DNA from: CAWDMC01 sp963803295
GTDB lineage: Bacteria > Acidobacteriota > Terriglobia > UBA7540
Assembly (NCBI GenBank): GCA_963803295.1
Contig: CAWDMC010000027.1
Span: forward strand, 121,996-185,995
Direction: 5' to 3'
Length of the DNA: 64,000 nt
A model generated the notes under the pieces. The model was not told where the DNA came from. It did no database searches and was given only the letters and a program-made list of their open reading frames with translations. The number at the start of each line of letters is the position of its first letter. Position 1 is the stretch's first letter. A program made the translations under genes and the position numbers. Positions 10,036 to 17,673 of this stretch are shown here, piece by piece.

Positions 10036-10725
10036 TCATTCCTTGGAAGAAGCCGATGGAGATGGCAGAACACCCACGGTAATGCCCGATGCCAGTTTCT
10101 CCGACCGGTACACCCGCTGGATTGCTTTTTGAAAGTCGGACGGCTGTGCCTGGTCGATCTTCATGAATTTCTGCGGATTACGGTCGAGCAGCGGAAACCA
10201 TGTGCTTTGCACTTGCGCCATGATCCGGTGGCCCCGACGGAAGGTGTGGAAAACACCCGGAAGCTGGAACTCCACCTTATCCGGCTTACCCGGCTCGAAA
10301 GGCTCCGGCTTCTCAAAGCTCTCGCGGAACTTGCCGCGAGAGGGCTCGCCGCGAACCAATTGCTGGTACCCACCCATCCGCACGCCCTTGGGATTCGGGT
10401 CAGGGTCGGGGTATTTCCCAGGATACACGTCGATGAGCTTGACCGCCCAGTCCGAGTCCGTGCCGGTGGTGGAGACATAGACGGACGCCGTCAGCGGAGC
10501 AGCCTCACTCAGGTCCTCATCGAGCGGCACCGTCTGGTAGACGAGCACGTCTGGGCGGGAAGCGGCGAAGGGTTGGTCGGCGGTCATATAAGCGTAAGTC
10601 ATCTCGGTGCTAATCCAGGAGATGTGCGGCACCGGCTTGGCCGGATCGCTGACGTACTCGTCAAACTGGTCCGCTGAAGTCGACGGTTCCTCTTCGCGCG
10701 CGATTCTAAATTTAGTCCTTGATTG
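10036..10725 (-). pseudogene. CocE/NonD (peptidase S15-type) hydrolase, C-terminal domain only
   Basis: The frame encodes about 230 residues matching the C-terminal beta-sandwich of X-Pro dipeptidyl-peptidase/CocE hydrolases: DEYVSDPAKPVPHI, a run of VLVYQTVPLDEDLSEAAPLTASVYVST, DSDWAVKLIDVYP, MGGYQQLVRGEPSRGKFRES, and GHRIMAQVQSTWFPLLDRNPQ. The N-terminal alpha/beta-hydrolase domain with the catalytic Ser-Asp-His triad is absent. The recognisable part starts inside the end of the beta-lactamase-like gene: that gene's stop (10712-10714) lies in this reading frame's first codons. No start codon or ribosome site of its own is seen. It is a beheaded gene joined to its neighbour by deletion, or an assembly junction. 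Confidence 0.75.
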
Positions 10726-12062
10726 CCTGATAGGCCAGCCGTATGGCTTTAACATCGAGGTCCAGTCCTCCAGTGGGGTGGAGTTGTCCCAGGAAGATCG
10801 CGATCAGGTCTTCTTTGGGATCAATCACGAAGCTGGTGTAGAAGAATCCGCCCCAGTAATAGGAGCCCAAGGACCCCAGTTCGGTGAGGAACCGGAGCTC
10901 ACTCGTTACGCCGAAGCCGAGGCCGTAACCGAGGTCATCGGTTTTGCCTTGGCAGTGGCTTTGGGTCATCAATTCCACCGATTTTCGGCTCAGTAGTCGC
11001 TTCCCGTTCAATTCGCCACCGTTCATCATCATCTGGCAGAACCGATAATAGTCTTCAGCAGTGGCGCATAGACCGGCTCCTCCGGAAAAGTAAGTTCTCG
11101 GTCCACGGTAGGGATAGTCCGCCGAGTAGGGCAGATTCGCCTTCCTTAATGACCTTGCCCTCCGGGATAAGTTCGAGGCCTTTCTCCGGGTAGTACGTGT
11201 AGGCTGCCGCCAGTCGCGATACCTTTTCGTCCGGCAGAAAGAAATAGGTGTCCTTCATTCCCAGCGGCCTGAACAGCCGCTCCTCCAGGAAGCGGTCGAA
11301 GGGCATCCCCGATACCTTCTCGACCAGGTAACCTAGGACATCATCTGACAGGCTGTATTGCCAGTGGTCGCCTGGCTGAAAAAGCAGGGGAAGTGATGCG
11401 AGCTTCTTAATCGAATCTCCAGTCGACCCTTCTTGCTGTATGAGCCCGGTGCCAACTCCCGCTTCACGGTAGGCCTTCCCGAGCCGGGCCTCGGGATAGG
11501 TGAGCCCAGACGTATGCGTAAGCAGCTGAAGAATGGTGATCGGGCTCTTAGCGTCCACCAAGGCGCCGGGAGGAGAGGTTTTGTCCTGGGGAAAAGGCGG
11601 GTCCACCACCTTCACGTTCTTGAACTCAGGGATGAAATCGGAAACGGGTTCGCCCAGCGTGAACCGACCCTCCTCGTAGAGCATCATGACGGCTACAGAA
11701 GTGACCGGCTTGCTCATGGAGCAGAGGCGGAAGATGGTGTCGGTACGCATCGATTTCTTCGTCTCTCGGTCTGCCATGCCGAACGGCTTGAAATAGGCGA
11801 TTTTGCCGTGGCGAGCCACAAGACTGACAGCGCCCGCGATGCGCCCGGCGTCAATGCTCTTCTGGATGGCCTCGCCGATGCGCGCCAAGCGCTCCGATGA
11901 GAATCCAACCTCCTCAGGCGAGACGATCGGGTTTCCGGTCTCGGCCGCATAAGCGACGGCTGTCGCAGCGTTCGCCGGGTTTCGATGGGCCGGCCACTGG
12001 CCCGCCCAAAAATAGAGGGTTAATGCCGCAAATACGGCAAAGGCTTGCGTGAGTTTTCTCAT
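10712..12062 (-). pseudogene. Class C beta-lactamase-like serine hydrolase, frameshifted
   Basis: Translation from ATG 12062 gives a signal peptide (MRKLTQAFAVFAALTLYFWAG) and the beta-lactamase/transpeptidase-like fold: RIAGAVSLVARHGKIAYFK, DTIFRLCSMSKPVTSVAVMML with the SxxK nucleophile box SMSK, HTSGLTY, and YSLSDDVLGYLVEKVSGMPF at the YxN position. At about 11137 the frame slips by one base. The other frame continues NLPYSADYPYRGPRTYFSGGAG, LCATAEDYYRFCQMMMNGGEL and ends ...RLAYQAIKD at 10712, a natural-looking C-terminus. Without the slip the protein would be about 450 aa. Such proteins are mostly esterases or peptidases, not drug-resistance enzymes. A single inserted G in GGCGAAT would explain the break, so sequencing error is a live option. 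Confidence 0.8.
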
Positions 12063-12181
12063 AGATCTAATCCTCGTCGAGAATGGCTTCTCCGCCGTTC
12101 GATTCCTTGACAGAAGAATGTATCCGCGATGATCACATCTCTGCAACACCTAACCATCCGAATCCTGCCCGTTGTCCGCTT

Positions 12182-12210
12182 TTGACACGCTCGCTGCGTC
12201 TGTGTGAACA
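12182..12210 (+). promoter_or_regulatory. Possible sigma70 promoter for the UPF0182 gene
   Basis: TTGACA at 12182-12187 is followed after 17 bp by TGAACA (12205-12210), a perfect -35 with a weak -10. It lies 35 bp before the ATG at 12245. The spacing is good, but the -10 hexamer matches poorly. Confidence 0.4.
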
Positions 12211-12244
12211 TGTACGGCGAGCAAGTGAGTCCAAGGAGTACCGT

Positions 12245-15043
12245 ATGTCCCCTCGCCTCAGCCAGGAACGATTGGCACGGATCGTTGTTGGCATTGTTCT
12301 GTTCCTGCTGGTCGTGATGCCTCTACTCGCAAACGGAGTCGGCCTTCTGGTGGATTGGCTCTGGTTTGGCTCGGAGGGTTTCCGCAGCGTCTATCTCACC
12401 ATCATCAAAGCCGAAATTGGACTCAGCTCCTTTGCGAGCTTGGGATTCATGGCGGTGGTGGCGCTCAACCTGCTGCTGGCGGGCAAACTGGCCCGCCGCC
12501 ACGCGTTCCGCGTTTATGGTGAGTCCATCGAGATCCCCATGCTCGAGCGGTTCCGTGGTCTCTTTCAGTGGGCCCTCTGGCTGGGCGTAGTGTTCGTGGG
12601 CTATCTTCTGGGCGAATGGGCCTCGAGCCATTGGCTCGAATACCAACTTGCGGCGCATGCCTCCGCCATAGGTCAGGCCGAACCGCTGTTCGGTCTCGAC
12701 GTGGGCTTTTATCTCTTTCATTTGCCTTTCCGCTGGTTCCTCTATCACTGGGCGCTGGTTACGCTGATCCTCTCGCTGCTGGCCTCCGCTTTCGGCTACC
12801 TGGTAGGCGGCGGTGTCTGGGTTACCCCACGCGGCCCTGTGGTCGGACGCTACGCGCGTATTCACTTGATGGCCATCGGCGCCCTGATCTTTCTGCTGAT
12901 TGCCTACCGCTTTCGCCTGGCCATGTATGGACTGCTCTACTCCTCGCGGGGCGTGATTTACGGCGCCGCCTATACGGACGTCCATGCCAGCCTGCCCATC
13001 TTCTGGGCGCTGCTCGTGCTCGCGATCCTCGTGGCCGCGGGCTTTGCTTGGGGAGCCATGACCGGCAAGCTCCGGCCCGCGCTCGTAGGCGTGCTGGCTC
13101 TCATCCTGGTCGGACTGATCGGCGGCAGCGCCTATCCCGAAATCGTTCAGCGCTTCAGCGTGAAGCCTAACGAGTTCGATAAGGAGCGGCCTTACATCGA
13201 AACCGCCATCAAATTCACGCGCCAGGCCTACGCTCTCGACCGCTTTGAGGACCATCACTTCTCCGCCGTTGAAGACCTCTCGCTCAATGACATCCGGCAG
13301 AACGACGCCACCCTGCGAAACGTCCGCCTTTGGGACCACAAGCCTCTGCTAACCACCTTCGCGCAACTCCAGGAAATCCGCACGTATTACGACTTCACGA
13401 GTGTGGATAACGACCGCTACCGGGTGAACGGCGTCTACCGCCAAGTGTCGCTGTCGCCGCGCGAGCTCTCCTCTTCGAGCCTGCCCAGCCGCACCTGGAT
13501 CAATGAACACCTGGCCTACACCCACGGCTACGGACTCTGCTTGAGCCCTGTGAACGAGATCACTTCTGACGGCCTGCCGGCGTTCTTTGTCAAGGATATC
13601 CCGCCGGCCTCGAACGTAGGCATCAAGGTCAGCCGCCCGGAAATCTACTTTGGCGAGACCTCCAATGATTATTGCTTCGTCGACACCAATCAGAAGGAGT
13701 TCGATTATCCCAACGGCGATCAAAACGTCTACACCAATTACGAGGGCTCGGGCGGCATCGAAGTCAAGAGCCTGTGGCGCCGCATCCTTTTCAGCCTGAA
13801 TTTTGGTGAATTCAACGTTCTGCTTTCGGGCGACATCCGGCCCGAGAGCCGCCTCATGATCTACCGCCAGATCCAGGATCGCGTCACTCGGCTGATACCG
13901 TTCCTCAGTTGGGATAGCGATCCCTATATGGTGATCTCTGGCGATGGCTCGCTCTACTGGATGCTCGACGGCTACACCACCTCGTCACGGTACCCGTACT
14001 CGGACCCGAGCGGCGATATGGGCAACTACATCCGCAATTCCGTCAAGGCAACCGTGAACGCCTACACCGGCCAGGTGCGTTTCTACGTCAGCGATCCCAC
14101 CGACGTCCTCATCCAGGCCTACGCCCAAATCTTTCCCGGGGTTTTCCAGCCGCTCAGCGCCATGCCCGAGGACCTGCGCGCTCACATCCGGTATCCGGAA
14201 GACTTCTTCACCATACAAGCCGCCAAATATGCGGTTTTCCACATGACCGACCCGCGCGTCTTCTACAACAAAGAGGACCTGTGGCGCGTGGCCCAAAGCG
14301 CCGCTCGCGGTCAGGACCGTCCTATGTCTCCGTACTACACCATCATGAAGCTGGCTGAAGTGGGCAACAAGGAAGAGTTCATCCTGATGGTGCCTTTTAC
14401 CCCGGCGCGCAAGCAGAACATGATCGCCTGGATGGCTGCCCGCTGCGATGCACCTGATTACGGCAAGTTGGTGGTCTTCAATTTTCCCAAGGACAAACTG
14501 GTTTACGGGCCGCAGCAAGTCGAGTCGCGCATCGACCAGGACCCCGCCATCTCGCAGCAACTCACCCTATGGAGCCAGGGCGGATCCACTGTGATTCGGG
14601 GTACGCTCCTGGTGACGCCTGTCCTCAACTCGGTGCTCTACATTGAACCGCTTTACCTCGCCGCCGAGCATGGGGGTGGATTGCCGCAACTCAAGCGGGT
14701 GATCGTCGCCTATTCCGATCGCGTGGTGATGGAATCGACGCTCGATACCGCTCTGACCGAGATCTTTGGCGGGAACGTTTCGACCGCCACACAAGCGGCA
14801 ACCGGAGGGCCCGCGGGAGCGGCAGGACAGGCCGCTACCCCAGGCCAAGCGCCGCCTTTAGGCGCTGGGTCCGGCCAGGCTCCGGGCCAAGCTGAGAGCC
14901 AAACTCAAGTTCGGGCGCTGGCCCGCGAGGCCAATCAGCACTTCCTGCGCGCTCAGGAACTTCTGCGACAGGGGAATTGGTCGGGGTACGGGGATGAAAT
15001 GAAGAAGGCGGGAGAACTAATCAACAAAATGGCACAGCAGTAA
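12245..15043 (+). CDS. UPF0182 family integral membrane protein
   Basis: The 932-aa protein has the family layout: about seven membrane helices in the first ~300 residues (RIVVGIVLFLLVVMPLLANG, LGFMAVVALNLLLAGKLA, LVTLILSLLASAFGYLVGG, IHLMAIGALIFLLIAYRF), then a large extracytoplasmic domain with VKPNEFDKERPYIETAIKFTRQAY, RNVRLWDHKPLLTTFAQLQEIRTYYDF and the TPARKQNMIAWMAARCDAPDYGKL segment. The C-terminus has a Gly/Ala/Pro/Gln linker (about 835-885) and a short helical tail. The molecular function of the family is unknown. ATG 12245 is preceded by CAAGGAGTACCGT, so the longer in-frame start at 12083 is rejected. Its 3' end overlaps the convergent broken GIY-YIG gene by about 20 bp. Confidence 0.85.
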   Translation: MSPRLSQERLARIVVGIVLFLLVVMPLLANGVGLLVDWLWFGSEGFRSVYLTIIKAEIGLSSFASLGFMAVVALNLLLAGKLARRHAFRVYGESIEIPMLERFRGLFQWALWLGVVFVGYLLGEWASSHWLEYQLAAHASAIGQAEPLFGLDVGFYLFHLPFRWFLYHWALVTLILSLLASAFGYLVGGGVWVTPRGPVVGRYARIHLMAIGALIFLLIAYRFRLAMYGLLYSSRGVIYGAAYTDVHASLPIFWALLVLAILVAAGFAWGAMTGKLRPALVGVLALILVGLIGGSAYPEIVQRFSVKPNEFDKERPYIETAIKFTRQAYALDRFEDHHFSAVEDLSLNDIRQNDATLRNVRLWDHKPLLTTFAQLQEIRTYYDFTSVDNDRYRVNGVYRQVSLSPRELSSSSLPSRTWINEHLAYTHGYGLCLSPVNEITSDGLPAFFVKDIPPASNVGIKVSRPEIYFGETSNDYCFVDTNQKEFDYPNGDQNVYTNYEGSGGIEVKSLWRRILFSLNFGEFNVLLSGDIRPESRLMIYRQIQDRVTRLIPFLSWDSDPYMVISGDGSLYWMLDGYTTSSRYPYSDPSGDMGNYIRNSVKATVNAYTGQVRFYVSDPTDVLIQAYAQIFPGVFQPLSAMPEDLRAHIRYPEDFFTIQAAKYAVFHMTDPRVFYNKEDLWRVAQSAARGQDRPMSPYYTIMKLAEVGNKEEFILMVPFTPARKQNMIAWMAARCDAPDYGKLVVFNFPKDKLVYGPQQVESRIDQDPAISQQLTLWSQGGSTVIRGTLLVTPVLNSVLYIEPLYLAAEHGGGLPQLKRVIVAYSDRVVMESTLDTALTEIFGGNVSTATQAATGGPAGAAGQAATPGQAPPLGAGSGQAPGQAESQTQVRALAREANQHFLRAQELLRQGNWSGYGDEMKKAGELINKMAQQ

Positions 15044-15663
15044 AGACGGCTAGACTAGGTAGGCTTTTCCCTTTCAGATTCTCGCGTCTCCAGCGGGAGG
15101 GCAACCGTAGTCGATCAATCAGTAGTACAGGGCGCCTCAGTCGGGACATGCCGATAGTGCGCAAACAGAGTGGCGCGAGTATGTCGGAACCGAGGACGGG
15201 GAGGAGTTGCTTAATACGTTCCAGAAACACCTCCATATCCTCACGGTCTGACTCGGGAAGCTTTGAGCCGCCAGCCTGATTCTGTTCAAGTGTAAACCTT
15301 TTGATCAGAGCTGCTTCGGCGAGGAGGCGGCTTTCGAGAAACCTTACATGGGCCTTGGTCAGGTTCTCGTCCTTGCTCACGAAGACGATGGCCGAAACCC
15401 AGAATTCCTTTGTCTTGTGTTGCTTGAGTCGATCACGAACGACCTCCGCCTCGCCAATATAAGCGCGCGGGGCGTTTGGTAAGAGGCTCGCTGCCAATGA
15501 GGATATAGATTCCCGCCTTGTCGAGTTCCTCCCGAGCGAAAAGCTCATCCAATTCCGTGCGAGGTGCGGCAACCGCCTTACCGGTCCAGTTAGAGATCTC
15601 GGCGGTGCGTAGGCTTTTCGCGTCTCCACGTGGAAGGAAGAGCTTGATAGTTGCCGATGCCAT
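15021..15663 (-). pseudogene. GIY-YIG nuclease-family protein, frameshifted
   Basis: From ATG 15663 (GGAGAGCGCAT before it) the frame reads MASATIKLFLPRGDAKSLRT, then DELDKAGIYILIG-like sequence holding the GIY motif. At about 15465, in a run of C and CG repeats, it slips. The other frame continues PRAYIGEAEVVRDRLKQHK (the YIG half), EFWVSAIVFVSKDENLTKAHVRFLESRLL, and KLPESDREDMEVFLERIKQLLPVLGSD. Relatives are GIY-YIG domain proteins, often with a C-terminal DUF4357, of unclear role. That C-terminal domain is not recognisable here, so the 3' end is probably also lost. The slip in a repetitive CG run could be a sequencing error. Confidence 0.7.
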
Positions 15664-15960
15664 ATGCGCTCTCCACAGGATAAGACTGATGAGCACGAGT
15701 AGCGCGGGCCCTGTTCTTTGGGACTACGGCACTCCGGGCGGCTCTCCGGTTTGACAGACACCGTTGACTACAGACACGTGATTATTGTACGCTGACGGCA
15801 ACTCGGCGACGCCCCGACCTTTCGGACCACTTCTTTTCCTGGCCTTGCGGCTGTCCGCCGGTGAAGCGGCGAGAATGTGAAGGGAAAAGTCCCAGATCCC
15901 AAGTGCGGGGGTCTGCACTGCCTTTCCTCAGATGCTCCGAAAGTCGGACTGAAATGACAC

Positions 15961-16470
15961 CTAGTGCTTTCCCCGCCCGATCAATGAGCACGTGGCCTGG
16001 GCATGCTCGGGATCGGCGGCTTCCCCGCCCTTCGTGATCTCCTGGATCACCCCTTTCCGATCGATCACAAAAGTGTAGCGGTTGGCCATCCGCACCAGTG
16101 GGATCAACACGCCGTACTGCCCGGAGACTCTCTTGCCCTCATCGCTGAGCACCGGAAACGTGATTCCCAGCTCCTCGGCAAACTTGCGATTCCTCTCCCG
16201 GCTGTCCACACTGATTCCGATCACCTGGGCCCCTGCCTGCTCGAACTTGGCGATATCAGCCTGATATGCCTTGAGCTCCCGGGTTCATCCGGGTGTGAAG
16301 GCCCGAATGTAAAAGGCAAGCACGACACTCTTCTTGCCACGATAATCGCTGAGCCTTAGCTTCTTGCCACTCTGATCCATCAAGGTGAAATCGGGTGCCG
16401 ACTCGCCCACCTTCGGCGCGGGCGACGATCCAGTCAGCCAGTCGAGTATCAAGAACAGTCCCGGCGCCAT
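15961..16470 (-). CDS. bcp: Selenocysteine-containing Bcp-type peroxiredoxin (UGA read through)
   Basis: From ATG 16470, behind GGGGGAGAA, the frame reads MAPGLFLILDWLTG, then the AhpC/TSA fold: KVGESAPDFTLMDQSGKKLR, RGKKSVVLAFYIRAFTPG, then TGA (16285-16287), then TRELKAYQADIAKFEQAG, QVIGISVDSRERNRKFAEEL, FPVLSDEGKRVSGQYGV, RYTFVIDRKGVIQEI and TAG at 15961. The TGA falls exactly on the peroxidatic Cys of the Bcp motif TPGCT, giving TPG-U-T at residue 62 of 169. Both sides are intact and family-like, so selenocysteine insertion is the best reading; a nonsense mutation or base error is the alternative. Bcp proteins reduce hydroperoxides using thiols. The N-terminal hydrophobic stretch may be a membrane anchor. 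Ordinary gene calling would split or truncate this gene. Confidence 0.8.
16249..16270 (-). promoter_or_regulatory. Candidate bacterial SECIS hairpin after the UGA
   Basis: Beginning 14 nt after the UGA, the transcript can fold GGC-AUAUCA / loop GGC / UGAUAU-(C)-GCC: six plus three base pairs with a one-base bulge. The G-rich apical loop starts 23 nt after the UGA, within the distance known for bacterial SECIS elements. The loop is short and the bulged U of the E. coli fdhF element is not present, so this is a candidate only. A second 5-bp hairpin (CCCGG/CCGGG) spans the UGA itself. Confidence 0.45.
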
Positions 16471-16603
16471 TTCTCCCCCTTTTGCCTGATGCTCCGGTTA
16501 TGCCAGGAATGGAGGGATATTTCAAGAAGCCATCGGACGGACGGCCTTCATTAACTGAAGCCGTGACAGTCGTAAACGACTGATTTCTACTAAAATATAA
16601 TTA

Positions 16604-16632
16604 TTGACAGTACATAGCTCATATCTTATTAT
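16604..16632 (+). promoter_or_regulatory. Strong sigma70-type promoter upstream of hsp20
   Basis: TTGACA at 16604-16609, a 17-bp spacer, and TATTAT at 16627-16632 match the housekeeping consensus closely. It sits in an AT-rich island (about 16580-16740) unlike the rest of the window and points at hsp20, leaving a leader of roughly 270 nt. Confidence 0.6.
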
Positions 16633-16907
16633 TGTTTATGACTTAAGTATAGAGATGTAGGTAGGCTTAGTAGGAGTTGTATTCATACAGTTGATAACAT
16701 ACAACTAAGATAATGAAACTGGCATCTAAGCAGTGCGAACTGAATTTGGCGGATCAATAAGGTCCTGAGTCTGATTTGACGAAACGCGAGAGATGCGAAA
16801 CCCGAGACTATCGAGATTTCGATCACTGCAAGCAACAATAAGGGGCCGTTCCGGACAAACCGGAGCCAGCCCCGAATCATCAAAAAATCGCAAGGAGGTA
16901 GAAAGCA

Positions 16908-17393
16908 ATGGCTATCGTTCGATGGGAACCATTTCGGAACCTGGTGAGCACCCAGGAACAATTCAATCGGCTGTTCAACGACACGTTCTCGCGGATGTTT
17001 GGCGAGAATGAACCTGCTACGAGGACCCAATGGTCGCCTCCAGTTGACATCTACGAGAACGACCAGAATATCGTGCTGAAAGCGGAACTCCCGGGCGTCG
17101 ATCCCAAAGACGTTGACATCCGCGTTGAAGATGGCACCCTGTACCTGAAGGGTGAGCGCAAATTCGAGAAGGAAATCAAGGAAGAGAACTATCACCATGT
17201 CGAGCGCTCCTATGGCACGTTCGTGCGGACTTTCCAATTGCCCCGTTCAGTGAACACCGACAATGTGGTGGCGGAGTACAAGGACGGAGTTCTCACCCTG
17301 ACCCTTCCCAAGCGCGAAGAGGCAAAGTCGAAGACGATCAAGATTCAGGTGGCGGGCCACGATCAGAAGAGCATGGCCGCGACCCAGAAATAA
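16908..17393 (+). CDS. Small heat shock protein Hsp20 (alpha-crystallin family)
   Basis: The 161-aa protein starts at ATG 16908 after AAGGAGGTAGAAAGCA. It has the usual short N-terminal arm (VRWEPFRNLVSTQEQFNRLFND), an alpha-crystallin domain (about 42-140: SPPVDIYENDQNIVLKAELPGV, VEDGTLYLKGER, EYKDGVLTLTLPK with the family A/D-G-V-L signature) and a C-terminal extension with an IKI motif for oligomer contacts. It holds unfolding proteins in the cytoplasm for disaggregation by ClpB/DnaK, and clpB is the next gene. A terminator between the two genes suggests separate or attenuated transcription. Confidence 0.92.
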   Translation: MAIVRWEPFRNLVSTQEQFNRLFNDTFSRMFGENEPATRTQWSPPVDIYENDQNIVLKAELPGVDPKDVDIRVEDGTLYLKGERKFEKEIKEENYHHVERSYGTFVRTFQLPRSVNTDNVVAEYKDGVLTLTLPKREEAKSKTIKIQVAGHDQKSMAATQK

Positions 17394-17438
17394 GCCGAAC
17401 CGCTGAGCCGGAGAGGCGCTTGACCGAGCTGCCTAGAC

Positions 17439-17510
17439 CGCGCCGTTCCCTGAGGAGTCCGGGCAGGAGATTTCTTGCGTGGGATTTCTCAAGGAGCGGC
17501 GCGTTTTTTT
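17439..17510 (+). terminator. Rho-independent terminator after hsp20
   Basis: CGCGCCGTTCCCTGAG and CTCAAGGAGCGGCGCG form a long, nearly complete stem, followed directly by seven T. It lies 45 bp after the hsp20 stop and before clpB. Confidence 0.75.
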
Positions 17511-17673
17511 GTGGCGCTGCTGAATTGGCATTATTGTTGTGGGGGCTGCTGCTAAAAGTAGCGTGGCGCCTTCCCTGCCCTTTCGTTTGGCGGCGCGAAA
17601 AATGTAGAAACGCTAGAAGGAGTACCGTGCAGGTGCTCCGCACCACGAGAATCGCGGAAAGAGGTCGAATCCA

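Noticed and set aside
16285..16290. Programmed frameshift instead of readthrough in the peroxiredoxin
   Set aside because: Both halves are in the same reading frame, so no shift is needed.
15961..16470. Peroxiredoxin as an ordinary nonsense-mutated pseudogene
   Set aside because: Not excluded, but the stop is TGA, falls exactly on the catalytic cysteine and both halves are otherwise intact, which fits selenocysteine much better than a random mutation.
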